Translations under genes and position numbers: made by a program
In this document: positions 8,442 to 16,712 of the stretch, in pieces
Layout: each line of letters opens with the position of its first letter
Numbering within the stretch: the first letter of the stretch is position 1
The notes under the pieces: model-generated
What the model was told of the DNA's origin: nothing
Database searches by the model: none
What the model saw: the letters and a program-made list of their open reading frames with translations, nothing else
Assembly: GCA_910587085.1 (NCBI GenBank)
Contig: CAJUMC010000004.1
Location: 5,030 to 69,029, forward strand
DNA from: an uncultured Lachnospiraceae bacterium
Lineage (GTDB): Bacteria > Bacillota > Clostridia > Lachnospirales > Lachnospiraceae
Reading direction: 5' to 3'
DNA length: 64,000 bases

Positions 8442-10122
8442 CCTCCGTCACCTCCTCCGGCAGCGCCCATTCTATGCTGACAGAAAACGTCACCGTCTTC
8501 TTTTCGTCCTCTCCGCCGCCGCTTTCCGTAATTCCGGCAACACCCGTACGTCCCACGTACGGTATCTGCTTCAGGCTTGTCAGAAGAGCCGCCGCCGTCT
8601 CCTTGCTGTCCGTCACAAAGCTGATAAACAGGCCGTTCTCTGTTGCCGAAAACGACTGTACAATACTGTTTTGCGGAAGTTTTTCCTCCAGCTGACCGAT
8701 CATATCCAAAAGGTATTCATTGCAGCTTGAAGTCATGGCAACAAGCTTTTCCGCCTCCTCCTTCGCGTTCACGCTCCGGCTCCAGGCATCAAAAATCGGT
8801 TCGATATAAAGACATTCGTCCCGCCTTTTCGTTAGCTCATCCCGGCGGGAAAGCTCCTCCTGGTAGTCCGAATAGCCGTACCAGAGCAGCGTCCCCGAGC
8901 TGACGGCAGCAAGAATAAAAAGCAGAATATACAGCCGCATGCCAAGCCTGCGCTCCGTCTTCAGGCGCAGCTCCTCGGGGATAAAATTGACCGGGTTGAG
9001 CGCCGCGCCCACACAGGAAAACAATTCCTCCCTGTGCTGCTCCAGCTCCTCCAGCTTCTTTTTCTTTTTCTGGAACGTGATGGAACGGAAACCGGTCAGC
9101 AGCTCCACCTCATAGCCGGTTTCGTTCTGCAGCAACTCGCTCAGCCCCTGAAGCCTGGCTCCTTTTCCGAGCAGATAAAGCTTTCCTATTTTACGGTTCG
9201 GCTCCCTGGTATTATAGTATTCAATCACGCGACTGACGTTATTGACAAAAAGCCGCAGCTCCTCCATCAGCTCGTCCGTCATTTCCTCCCGCCGAGCGGC
9301 CGCCTCCTCCGTCCGTTCTTCCCCGGGCATTTCCTGCCCGGCAATCCCCGGCGGCGGCGCACCGGGGCCGGATTCCGTGTCGCGGTCGAAATGCCCGCGG
9401 ATTACTGCATTTTCACAGAGGTAATCATAGCACTGATTCCCGTTTTTCTCCGCAAAATCACGGAAGCCCTTCATCACATCGAGCAGGTTGGCCATGCCGA
9501 AATTGATATTCCGCTGCATCAGCAGATCGCTGTCCTTAAGAATCGAGATCAGGGAATTCTGCTGGTTCAGCTGAATCACAAAATTGACCTCGTCTCCCGG
9601 GATTCGCTTGAGAATCTGATAGCTGGAGTTTCCGACATAATCCAGCGCCACCAGCGTAACCCCGAGCATCTCCGCCAGATTGTAATAATTTTTTATGAGG
9701 GTAAGCGGAGCGGCAAATACCAGCAGACGCAGCTGCTTCGGCTCCGCACCCGGACCGAGCAGCGTGTAGGTCAGCACATGCTCCGTAATATCCATAGGAA
9801 AATATTCGTTGGCCTCCGCCTTTACAATATCCATGATTCTCTTTTCCTTAACCGCAGGAATGGTTACCTCGCGGCTGAGAATCTTGTTGGAGGCTATCGT
9901 AAACAGCACATTTTTATTGCTGATTTTATGTTCCGCCAGCTGACGCTTCAGCTCGTTTGCATATGTCGTTTTATCACGGATATATCCGTCCTCAATCGTG
10001 TTCTCCGGCGTCTCAAAAACAAAGGCCTTTCCGACCTTTGTATTTTTCTTCCGGTAATTTACTTCGCAGACCTTTGTATAAATCAGCCCGATTTCGATGC
10101 TGACAACATGGCTTACTCCCAT
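8434..10122 (-). CDS. pilM: PilM-PilN fusion, pilus assembly ATPase-fold protein with membrane domain
   Basis: Protein of 562 residues that joins two usually separate proteins. Residues 1 to about 360 are PilM-like: an actin/FtsA-type fold opening with SIEIGLIYTKVCEV and ending in the nucleotide-site region LYLLGKGARLQGL. Residues about 250-275 are an acidic, Pro/Gly-rich insert. A single TM helix follows at about 395-416, then a periplasmic-type coiled coil and ferredoxin-like domain as in PilN (to 562). In two-protein systems the PilN N-terminal tail binds PilM, so the fusion makes this link covalent. The start has GGAGGAG about 9 nt upstream. PilO follows with overlap. Confidence 0.85.
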   Translation of the reverse strand: MGVSHVVSIEIGLIYTKVCEVNYRKKNTKVGKAFVFETPENTIEDGYIRDKTTYANELKRQLAEHKISNKNVLFTIASNKILSREVTIPAVKEKRIMDIVKAEANEYFPMDITEHVLTYTLLGPGAEPKQLRLLVFAAPLTLIKNYYNLAEMLGVTLVALDYVGNSSYQILKRIPGDEVNFVIQLNQQNSLISILKDSDLLMQRNINFGMANLLDVMKGFRDFAEKNGNQCYDYLCENAVIRGHFDRDTESGPGAPPPGIAGQEMPGEERTEEAAARREEMTDELMEELRLFVNNVSRVIEYYNTREPNRKIGKLYLLGKGARLQGLSELLQNETGYEVELLTGFRSITFQKKKKKLEELEQHREELFSCVGAALNPVNFIPEELRLKTERRLGMRLYILLFILAAVSSGTLLWYGYSDYQEELSRRDELTKRRDECLYIEPIFDAWSRSVNAKEEAEKLVAMTSSCNEYLLDMIGQLEEKLPQNSIVQSFSATENGLFISFVTDSKETAAALLTSLKQIPYVGRTGVAGITESGGGEDEKKTVTFSVSIEWALPEEVTEDE

Positions 10123-10150
10123 CGTCCGCTCTCCTCCTGACTTTGTTGTA

Positions 10151-10169
10151 GCCGCTTTTTTGAAGCGGC
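10151..10169. other. Intergenic hairpin between prepilin peptidase and pilMN
   Basis: GCCGCTT and AAGCGGC form a perfect 7-bp stem with a 5-nt loop in the 55-bp gap. On the minus-strand transcript it is not followed by a run of T, so it is more likely an mRNA processing or stability element than a terminator. Confidence 0.45.
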
Positions 10170-10177
10170 ATAGCCTG

Positions 10178-10954
10178 TTATAAGCCCTGTGCCGCCGTAA
10201 ACAGGCTCAGATACCAGCCGACAATCCTGTTGCCGAACCAGATCGCGGTCAGTATCCCGGCCGCCAGATATGGCCCGAGCGCCAGCATGCTTCCCGCTTT
10301 TTTCCGCCTCATCCGCACGGGATGGACAAGGCAGGCATACAGGCACCCAAACAGAAATGCCGTAATGCAGTTTGCCAGCCCGAGAAACAGGCCGGCCGCC
10401 GCCATCAGCTTAATGTCTCCGCCGCCGATCCCCCGGCCGCGCGTCACTGCATAGACAAGCAGCAGAAAACCGGACACCGCAGCACAACCTGCCAGTGCCA
10501 TCGGCCATCCAGCTGGCTTCAGCAGCAGCCTCAGCACGCCGGCAGCCCCGATAAAAAGGTTAAGCCCCGGCGGAATTTCATAGGTGCGCCAGTCAATCAC
10601 GCTGATTACCAGCAGCGCGGACAGCACAAGGCAGGCAAGCGCTGTCTCTGCCGACCATCCGCAGACTGCAAAGGTCAACGCCCAGAGCAGCCCGTTTCCT
10701 GCTTCAACAATCGGATACTGCGCGGACAGCGCGGCGCCGCATTTCCGGCATTTCCCCCGCAGCGCCAGCCACGAGGCAACGGGAATCAGATCAAACCACC
10801 GCAGACGGTACCCGCAGCTCATGCAGTGCGACGGGACGGTCACAATCGTCTCCCTTCTCGGAATCCGGTAAATGCAGACATTCAGAAAGCTCCCAACCAC
10901 AACGCCGAACGCCAGCACCATTCCGTATCTTATGCAGTTGAATGCCGCTGTCAT
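10178..10954 (-). CDS. pilD: Prepilin peptidase (A24 family)
   Basis: Membrane aspartic protease of 258 residues that cuts prepilin leaders after glycine and may N-methylate the new end. The N-terminal domain has the two CxxC pairs of the zinc-binding loop (HCMSCG at about 43-48 and KCRKCG at about 68-73). The catalytic Asp residues are in IDWRTYEIP and in the GxGD-type motif GIGGGDIKLM. Several TM helices fill the rest. The ATG at 10954 is preferred because GGAGAG lies 5 nt upstream; the GTG just before it is closer to that site than usual. It is the only A24 peptidase in the window and should process all five prepilin-like proteins here. Confidence 0.92.
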   Translation of the reverse strand: MTAAFNCIRYGMVLAFGVVVGSFLNVCIYRIPRRETIVTVPSHCMSCGYRLRWFDLIPVASWLALRGKCRKCGAALSAQYPIVEAGNGLLWALTFAVCGWSAETALACLVLSALLVISVIDWRTYEIPPGLNLFIGAAGVLRLLLKPAGWPMALAGCAAVSGFLLLVYAVTRGRGIGGGDIKLMAAAGLFLGLANCITAFLFGCLYACLVHPVRMRRKKAGSMLALGPYLAAGILTAIWFGNRIVGWYLSLFTAAQGL

Positions 10955-10987
10955 CACAGCTCTCCTTCCAGATTATCCAATGTAAAA

Positions 10988-11043
10988 GGGTCATTTTGTA
11001 TGTCATTGAAGACGATGTCTTCTGTCGTCATACAAAATGACCC
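10988..11043 (-). terminator. Long inverted repeat after the major pilin gene, probable leaky terminator
   Basis: Perfect 15-bp arms (GGGTCATTTTGTATG at 10988-11002 and CATACAAAATGACCC at 11029-11043) enclose a second hairpin (GAAGAC/GTCTTC at 11008-11022). On the minus-strand transcript the stem is followed by TTTTAC, a short T run. It lies between the pilin stop and the peptidase start. Such a structure fits partial termination or 3'-end protection that gives much more pilin than machine mRNA. Confidence 0.7.
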
Positions 11044-11071
11044 CGGTGTTGTTCGGCTGCGGGATATCAGA

Positions 11072-11521
11072 TTACGGAGTAGGTGTAATAAGTCCCGGAA
11101 TAGATACCGTAACTTTACCCGTTTTCTCAATTACGATTTGAAAATTTTTACTGCCATCCTGCTGAACAGTTGGATACTTTCCGTTCATTGCTTCTTCAAT
11201 ACACTCTTTAAGTGTTTTACCTGCAGGAGCCGGATCAGTAACAGTACCTACTACCGCAAGACCAGCCGAAGTCACATTGTATGTAGCTTCCGGTACCGTA
11301 GCAGTATTGTTTTCTGCCATATAATCCGCCACTCCGGCGTTTACTGCCGACTCAATCTGTCCGATGTTATTCTTATCTGTACTTTCCTTCGATCTGCCGA
11401 CCCACTTCATTACCTGCGGAGCCAGAGCCACAGCGATTACCGCCATGATAAGGATAACAACGATCAGCTCGACCAGGGAAAAGCCTTTGTTGTTACGCTT
11501 TTTTTCGCACATCTTTTTCAT
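11072..11521 (-). CDS. Major type IV pilin / pseudopilin
   Basis: Prepilin of 149 residues. The 13-residue leader is Lys/Asn-rich and ends in NNKG. The mature protein starts FSLVELIVVILIMAVIAVAL, with Glu at +5. A short globular domain of about 100 residues follows and ends with PGLITPTP; there are no Cys residues in the mature part, so no disulfide-bonded loop. It is the first gene of the operon, has its own promoter, is the shortest pilin here and is followed by a strong inverted repeat, all as expected for the abundant subunit. AAAAGGAGAG precedes the ATG. The closest known types are ComGC and Clostridium PilA. Confidence 0.9.
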   Translation of the reverse strand: MKKMCEKKRNNKGFSLVELIVVILIMAVIAVALAPQVMKWVGRSKESTDKNNIGQIESAVNAGVADYMAENNTATVPEATYNVTSAGLAVVGTVTDPAPAGKTLKECIEEAMNGKYPTVQQDGSKNFQIVIEKTGKVTVSIPGLITPTP

Positions 11522-11608
11522 AACTTATCTCTCCTTTTGATTTAATTTTGATCCCTTTTTCCTCTTCTCTTTCGTATCTCTGAACCATGTTCGGTTCGCG
11601 TTTCCTTT

Positions 11609-11637
11609 AATTTATCATATTGGTCGTAGAAAATCAA
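11609..11637 (-). promoter_or_regulatory. Promoter of the pilus operon
   Basis: On the minus strand TTGATT (11632-11637) and TAAATT (11609-11614) are 17 bp apart, with TGA directly before the -10 as an extended -10. The leader to the pilin ATG is about 80 nt and contains a small GAACC/GGTTC hairpin near its 5' end. No riboswitch fold is recognised. Confidence 0.65.
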
Positions 11638-12017
11638 CAGATTTTTTGATTTTTTCCTGGAAAAATTGAGCAATGTTTCCTATCCGGCGCAAGAGCGGCA
11701 AGTCTTCTGACCTTTCCACGGAGGCGTTTCCGCACACAGATGCCTTTATTTTTTTTCCGCTTTTCATCTGCCCCCTTTTGTTTTTTCGGTTCTGTCCCGC
11801 TCTTTCCCTCCTGTGCTGCCGGAGCCGCTTCAGCAGTTCGCTCTCATCGGAGAAAAATCATCTGCAGAACCTCTGTTCGATGCCCGGACCTTTTCTCGCT
11901 CTGCATAGTACTGACTTCATTTCTTTCATATTTTATTAAAATAATCCCAAAATACCAAATTTTCATAAGATTTGAAACTTAATAAAATAAATATTTTTAT
12001 AATATCAGAAGCTTAAG
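11638..12017. other. Intergenic region without recognised genes
   Basis: 380 bp between the pilin promoter and the 3' end of the methyltransferase gene. The part near the pilin is pyrimidine-rich on the plus strand. The part near 11920-12010 is strongly AT-rich with A/T runs. I see no convincing ORF, RNA gene or strong terminator. Confidence 0.5.
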
Positions 12018-12908
12018 TTATAAAGGCTTTGTTCCGCTTATTAACACTGTCGTTGCAATGCGGAATTCCCATCTTTTTTCTCCGTTTTTGTATTCCTGAA
12101 TCTTTTTATCATACCTTTGATTAATCCTGTCAATCAGGGTCTGATACTCTGTTTTGCTAAGTGCATCAGGAGCCATGTTACATGCTTTTTCCACACTGCT
12201 AAGCTCCGATATTCTGTCGTCATTAATCTGTGCATGTGCTGTTTCATCATTAATGTTGTCGCAATCCGGAGCATAATTGACTGCTGCCACTGCATCAATA
12301 GAAATATTTTGAAATCCCTGTTCTGCAAGATAAGCAAAATACTTTTCGGTTCGGTTTTCATAACGCTTAATCTGACTGTGAGGATTGGCGGATGCTGCCG
12401 CCCAGACCTTATCAAACAGTTCTTTTTCTTCGCAATCCTCCGTCGGTATCCATTCTTCCGGTTTCATGCCTCTGTTGTAGACGTCCATAATGATAATTTT
12501 CCCGGCTGGCTTCAGCACCCGGTATTGTTCGCTTACAAATTTCTCAGGATCACAAAAATTCATCACCGTATGGGAATAACAAACATCAAATATATTGTTT
12601 TCAAAAGGCATTTTTGTAGCATCACCCGCCACAAAATCACATGAAAGTCCCAACTCTTTCGTTTTTTTCCTGGCATAATCAATATGTCCGATATCAAAAT
12701 CCAGACCCGTTATGTCCGCATCGGGGAGACGTTCTTTTAACCGATGACAGAGAAGGCCTCCGGCACAACCTACTTCGAGTATCTTCATTCCATTATGCAG
12801 CTGCATGGCATCGATCCATTTATCCATGTTTCCCTGATGAAATTTTAATGCCCGTGACAAATACAGTTCTTCTGTTTTCTGCACATATTGCGACCAGTAA
12901 GTATTCAT
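12018..12908 (-). CDS. Class I SAM-dependent methyltransferase
   Basis: Protein of 296 residues. Motif I is EVGCAGG (45-51), followed by the acidic end of strand 2 (GLDFD). DVCYSHTVMNF (motif IV region) and the LKPAGKIIIMDVY post-motif also fit. This is the methyltransf_11/25 type of small-molecule methyltransferase. The C-terminal half (about 160-296) is extended and Asp/Asn-rich, and may carry the substrate site; the substrate cannot be told. AAAAGGAGG precedes the ATG. The gene stands alone and is more AT-rich than its neighbours, which suggests an accessory gene. Confidence 0.85.
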   Translation of the reverse strand: MNTYWSQYVQKTEELYLSRALKFHQGNMDKWIDAMQLHNGMKILEVGCAGGLLCHRLKERLPDADITGLDFDIGHIDYARKKTKELGLSCDFVAGDATKMPFENNIFDVCYSHTVMNFCDPEKFVSEQYRVLKPAGKIIIMDVYNRGMKPEEWIPTEDCEEKELFDKVWAAASANPHSQIKRYENRTEKYFAYLAEQGFQNISIDAVAAVNYAPDCDNINDETAHAQINDDRISELSSVEKACNMAPDALSKTEYQTLIDRINQRYDKKIQEYKNGEKRWEFRIATTVLISGTKPL

Positions 12909-12990
12909 TTCTGCCTCCTTTTTAACCTCTTGAATGATCCGGTGTCAAGTGCTTTCTATGCCAAAACGATGCTCCGCTGCCGGACGCGCC

Positions 12991-14127
12991 TTAACTATTC
13001 CGCCGGCAGAGCTCGCCCCGGTACCATCCAAGTTTCCCGTCCTGCTTCACAAACGCACCGGCGGAGGTCTGCCCTATCAGCTTCAGCGCTTCCCCGGCCT
13101 GTATTTTAAGCTCCTCGTCGGTATAATCTTCACAGTACAGCTTTTCTCCCCTACGGTACAGATATCTTTTCGGCACATGAAACAGGATACCGCTGCTTTT
13201 CTGGCGCAGCTCTGCCGTATCCTCCGTCTCCGAAACCAGCTCCACCTCCATATTCGGATACTTGATATAGACGGTGCCCTTATTTGCCTCCTGTGCCGTT
13301 TTCGCATACACTGCCGGATAATCGTCATACGAACTCCAGGTAATCCGGCGCATCGCCGCATGCTGCTCCGGAATCACAATCGCGTTCAGCTGCCCGCCCT
13401 TTTTCAGCGCACAGCCGCCGTCGATCGCAATCGTGTGTCTTTCATAATCAAAAACCGGATTCATGCATCCAGCATCGCGGTAATACAGGCTTGCCGGCCA
13501 ATGCCCGACCACGACGCAACGCTCAAATACATTTTTCTGCTCTAAAAAAGCATCTATTTTCATAAAGTGGAACGCATCTTCCTCCAGCAGTGTCTCTACC
13601 TGATCCGTCGGCACTCCGGCATGAACAAAGATGTAATCTCCATAAGTGATAATTGTGGGAAGATTCCATATAAATTCAAGCTCTCTGCGATACTTTTCCG
13701 AAATTGCTTCCTTCACTGCGGCCACGCTGCTTTCGTCCAGCTCCTCTGTTTTTATTCCAAGCTCCGCAAGGATCTCCAGAAACAGCCCGCAGCCCCACAC
13801 ACGTTCTGTCCAGCGCAGCTCCTCCAGAAAGCGCCGGCTGTTTCCCTCGCTCTTATCAAAAAAATTCCCCATTCTTGAGCAGTCAACATTCCCCGCAGTC
13901 AGAAAAACATGCGGGTTGCTCTCCTTCAGCCGCATCACATAACGGATTGTCTCCAGGCTGTTGCCGCCCTTCTCGATCAGATCCCCGACAATCACCAGCG
14001 CATCCTGTTCTGAAAAGCAAAGCTGCTCCAGCAGCCCTTTTAGATAATGTCCGTGCCCGTGTATGTCGCTGACCGCAATCAATCTCCCCGGGCACTTCCC
14101 CGTAATATCGCATATTGTCGTTTTCAT
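12991..14127 (-). CDS. Calcineurin-like metallophosphoesterase
   Basis: Protein of 378 residues. All metal-binding motifs of the calcineurin-like fold are visible: SDIHGH, GDLIEKGGN, GNVD, the later HAGVPTDQ and VGHWPAS. The layout is that of the PrpA/ApaH-like serine/threonine or dinucleotide phosphatases. The last 110 residues after the phosphatase domain are an extension ending in a segment that looks like a small beta domain (GAFVKQDGKLGWYRGELC). The ATG at 14127 is 6 nt after AAGGAAAGG; the ATG two codons earlier touches that site. It is monocistronic. The substrate is unknown. Confidence 0.85.
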   Translation of the reverse strand: MKTTICDITGKCPGRLIAVSDIHGHGHYLKGLLEQLCFSEQDALVIVGDLIEKGGNSLETIRYVMRLKESNPHVFLTAGNVDCSRMGNFFDKSEGNSRRFLEELRWTERVWGCGLFLEILAELGIKTEELDESSVAAVKEAISEKYRRELEFIWNLPTIITYGDYIFVHAGVPTDQVETLLEEDAFHFMKIDAFLEQKNVFERCVVVGHWPASLYYRDAGCMNPVFDYERHTIAIDGGCALKKGGQLNAIVIPEQHAAMRRITWSSYDDYPAVYAKTAQEANKGTVYIKYPNMEVELVSETEDTAELRQKSSGILFHVPKRYLYRRGEKLYCEDYTDEELKIQAGEALKLIGQTSAGAFVKQDGKLGWYRGELCRRNS

Positions 14128-14146
14128 TGTCATCCTTTCCTTATTG

Positions 14147-14191
14147 TCTCTCTATGTATTATGGAAAAATCTCTCTATGTATTATGGAAAA
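14147..14191. repeat. 23-bp tandem duplication upstream of the phosphoesterase gene
   Basis: TCTCTCTATGTATTATGGAA plus two or three A is present twice in direct succession (period 23 bp). It lies in the 5' region of the metallophosphoesterase gene, so it may change leader length or promoter spacing. Confidence 0.7.
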
Positions 14192-14250
14192 CCTGCTGCC
14201 GAATCTGCTGCCGGACGAAAGCACAAGTCCGGCTTCCTTCTCCGCAATAC

Positions 14251-14286
14251 AAAAAATATCCGAACCTGTAAACAGGTTCGGATATT
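14251..14286 (-). terminator. Intrinsic terminator of tRNA-Glu
   Basis: A perfect 14-bp inverted repeat (AATATCCGAACCTG / CAGGTTCGGATATT) with a 4-nt loop. On the minus strand it is followed by TTTTTT and starts within about 10 nt of the tRNA 3' end. Confidence 0.9.
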
Positions 14287-14292
14287 CTGCAG

Positions 14293-14364
14293 CAGCCAGT
14301 AGGGGAATCGAACCCCTGTTTTCGCCGTGAGAGGGCGACGTCTTAGCCGCTTGACCAACTGGCC
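14293..14364 (-). tRNA. tRNA-Glu (anticodon CTC)
   Basis: The minus strand folds as a cloverleaf: acceptor GGCCAGT with ACTGGCT (one G-U at the first pair), anticodon stem TCGCC/GGCGA with loop CTCTCAC, and T-arm AGGGG-TTCGAAT-CCCCT. The anticodon CTC reads GAG. The 3' CCA is not encoded. It has its own promoter and terminator, so it is a single-gene unit. Confidence 0.93.
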
Positions 14365-14377
14365 TTGAACGAGTTAT

Positions 14378-14406
14378 ATCTTACCACAGGATCCATCGAA
14401 ATGCAA
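14378..14406 (-). promoter_or_regulatory. Promoter of tRNA-Glu
   Basis: TTGCAT (14401-14406) and TAAGAT (14378-14383) on the minus strand are exactly 17 bp apart. They end about 13 bp before the tRNA 5' end. Confidence 0.8.
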
Positions 14407-14490
14407 TAACTTTTTTATATTATTTATTTTCATACATTTTTCGTATGTTTTAAACAAAACAGCATTTCTTCAAACAAAGTAAAAATGGTT

Positions 14491-16299
14491 TTAAAAGGTT
14501 TCTTTGAAATATTCTGCCTGTTTTTCAAAGAAATCGTAATACAGTCCTTTTCGTTCCATCAACTCTTCAAAGCTTCCGTATTCGGCAATTTCCCCCTTTT
14601 CGAAAACAGCAATGCGATCGCAAAACCTGGTACTGTATATCCTGTGTGAAACCAAGACCGTCGTTTTTCCCCTGGACATTTCGGCAAATTTTTGAAATAT
14701 TTCATGTTCGGCGGCCGGATCCAATGCAGAGGTAGGCTCATCCAGCAGAAGCACCGGCGCATTCTTGTAAAGCGCGCGGACGACGGCAACTTTCTGACTC
14801 TCGCCGCCCGATAAATCCACACCGGACGCAAACAGCGTTTTGGTAACCGGCGTATCCAGGCCCCGATACATTTTTTTAAGTCTTTCGCCCATGCCATTTT
14901 CCTTTAAGAGCTCTGTAATTTTCTGTCTTTCCTCCGGATCTGCTGCCTCGGAAATCGCTATATTCTCTGCCAGGGAAAACGGCAGAAGCGAAAAATCCTG
15001 ATTCACCGACGAGATAATTTTCTGATATTCCTTATAATCAATATTCCGGATATCGACTCCGTTTAAAAAGATCGCTCCTTCGGTCGGATCATACATGCGC
15101 ATCAGCAAAAGAGTGAATGAGGTTTTGCCCGCCCCGTTGTATCCGACGATTCCAAGACGTTCCGTATTCCTTATGGTCAGATTAATGTTTTTCAATACGT
15201 ATGAAGTGCTGCCGGGATACCGGAACCAGACGTTGCGAAACTCGATTTCCACCTTGCGGATATCCATATCGTTCAGCGTCAGCGAGCCGGGCGTCCTGTC
15301 AAATTTTGTTCTCAGTTTCAGAAAAGACCTGTATTGCCTGATATAAAAGAAATTATCGTTAAAAGAAATCAGATTGGCAGTGACAAAAGAAGATGCTGAC
15401 ATAAAATTAATCAGGGAAGCAACTCCCATGGTAAACTCACCGATTGTAAGTTCCCCCCGAAAGGCCTTTTGTCCGATCAGCAGATAGGCCAGTATCTGAA
15501 AGGCAGCGCTTAATGAATATGCCGCCATTTCAATAAAACCGCCTTCCCTTATTCTGCGTCTGTCAACCGCCAGCATTTCCTGCTGAAACAATTCCGCTTT
15601 TTTCAGAATATAGCTGCTCATACCAAATGTGACAATATCCTTTTTATTCGATATATTCTTTGCCAGCTGCGATATATAGGAAACTTTCCGGTTATCCTCC
15701 GCAGCATCCTGCGTATACCTTCTCTCATGTCTGAGACGTATGTAATGCAGCACTGCCTGCAGTGCAATAACCATCCCTGCGATTGCCAGCAGCCATGCAT
15801 TTAATACGGTCATCACGCATACAATGCCGATCAGGGTTATAAACTGCGAAACGGTATTGAAAAAAGTGGTGAGACTGGTAAAAAAGTTTTTTCCGCGGAC
15901 TGCCTGATGAACCATCAGAATACGCTCCTGGACAGACGAATCGTTAAATTTTTCAAAATCCATATTCATGCATTTGCTGTTCAGATCATTGTCCAGCTTA
16001 TTGATCATCCTGGCAAACAGGTAATCTCTTGATTTTGCAAGAAATGTGGCAGCCGCGGTTAATATATAATCCATTCCATACATCACGGCCACATAAAAAA
16101 CGGCCTGCAGGAAATCCTTCCCTTCCGTGATGCTGTCTACAATCCGCCCTGCCAGCACGATGCCGGGAAAAGGACGCAGGGCGCTGACAAAAACATCGGC
16201 AAGCAGGATAAAAATCAGCCTTTTATCAAACCCCCATATCTCTTTAAAGGACAATGACAAATTGTCAATCTGCCTGTTTTTTATTCTGCCCATATTCAT
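14491..16299 (-). CDS. ABC exporter, fused membrane and ATPase domains
   Basis: Half-transporter of 602 residues that acts as a dimer. The N-terminal part (to about 310) is a six-helix exporter membrane domain with no peptidase C39 domain. The ATPase domain has Walker A GYNGAGKTS (386-394), signature LSGGE (496-500), Walker B LLLDEP (517-522) and H-loop SHR (551-553). Similar exporters move peptides, lipids or drugs; the substrate is not shown here. It starts 14 nt after the pseudo-receiver gene in a three-gene unit led by an XRE-TPR regulator. No leader-peptide gene or modifying enzyme is visible next to it. Confidence 0.9.
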   Translation of the reverse strand: MNMGRIKNRQIDNLSLSFKEIWGFDKRLIFILLADVFVSALRPFPGIVLAGRIVDSITEGKDFLQAVFYVAVMYGMDYILTAAATFLAKSRDYLFARMINKLDNDLNSKCMNMDFEKFNDSSVQERILMVHQAVRGKNFFTSLTTFFNTVSQFITLIGIVCVMTVLNAWLLAIAGMVIALQAVLHYIRLRHERRYTQDAAEDNRKVSYISQLAKNISNKKDIVTFGMSSYILKKAELFQQEMLAVDRRRIREGGFIEMAAYSLSAAFQILAYLLIGQKAFRGELTIGEFTMGVASLINFMSASSFVTANLISFNDNFFYIRQYRSFLKLRTKFDRTPGSLTLNDMDIRKVEIEFRNVWFRYPGSTSYVLKNINLTIRNTERLGIVGYNGAGKTSFTLLLMRMYDPTEGAIFLNGVDIRNIDYKEYQKIISSVNQDFSLLPFSLAENIAISEAADPEERQKITELLKENGMGERLKKMYRGLDTPVTKTLFASGVDLSGGESQKVAVVRALYKNAPVLLLDEPTSALDPAAEHEIFQKFAEMSRGKTTVLVSHRIYSTRFCDRIAVFEKGEIAEYGSFEELMERKGLYYDFFEKQAEYFKETF

Positions 16300-16313
16300 C
16301 GGTTCCCTTCCCC

Positions 16314-16712
16314 TTATTCCATATTTAACGCTACGTACATATCATGAAACAATGCATCCATGCTTGCCGGCGAAGTATAGCATTTATACGCTCCGGCCTC
16401 TTTGTATTCCCCGAATACCTCCTCTTCATCGTCAAGCATATCAAAAACAACAAAGACCATGGTTCGGGAACTCAATTGCTTTATTTCTTTTACCATCTGC
16501 CGCCCTTCCTGCAGATTGCCATCCGTGGCGGATAAAAGCAGAACCAGTTCCGGATGAAGCTCATCCACTTTTTTCAGAGAATCCTTCCTGCCGATACCAT
16601 AGAGCAAATCATACATGTCCGGAGCATATCTCTCTACGGTTTTCGACCAGCTTTGTAAGTTCTCCGCCTTCGGCTTCTTTTTCATAATTGACATAAGCTT
16701 TATTTTATTCAT
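16314..16712 (-). CDS. Stand-alone receiver-like protein, phospho-acceptor missing
   Basis: Protein of 132 residues with no sure family. After a basic N-terminus, the order of segments is like a response-regulator receiver: HPELVLLLSATDG where HPDLVLLD is usual, then TMVFVVFDMLD (strand 4 region), then KEAGAYKCYTSPASMDALF where EAGADDYLTKPF is usual. The Asp that would be phosphorylated is Leu or Ser, and the conserved Lys is replaced by Ser before the Pro-like turn, so this would be a pseudo-receiver. Its ATG overlaps the stop of the XRE-TPR gene by 4 nt (ATGA), and the ABC gene follows after 14 nt. AAAGGA precedes the start. The fold call is from pattern only. Confidence 0.6.
   Translation of the reverse strand: MNKIKLMSIMKKKPKAENLQSWSKTVERYAPDMYDLLYGIGRKDSLKKVDELHPELVLLLSATDGNLQEGRQMVKEIKQLSSRTMVFVVFDMLDDEEEVFGEYKEAGAYKCYTSPASMDALFHDMYVALNME

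Noticed and set aside
9034..10140. 368-codon open frame on the plus strand opposite pilMN
   Set aside because: It is the antisense shadow of a clear gene; composition and lack of domains show no coding signal. The same applies to long plus-strand frames opposite fhs, ftsZ, murA, the PBPs and prkC.
11584..11598. GAAC/GTTC motifs in the pilin leader as a LexA box
   Set aside because: The spacing is three bases instead of four and the flanks do not fit the consensus.
11522..11608. c-di-GMP riboswitch before the pilin gene, as in Clostridioides difficile pilus operons
   Set aside because: The leader is only about 80 nt, with one short hairpin, and I see none of the conserved riboswitch core.
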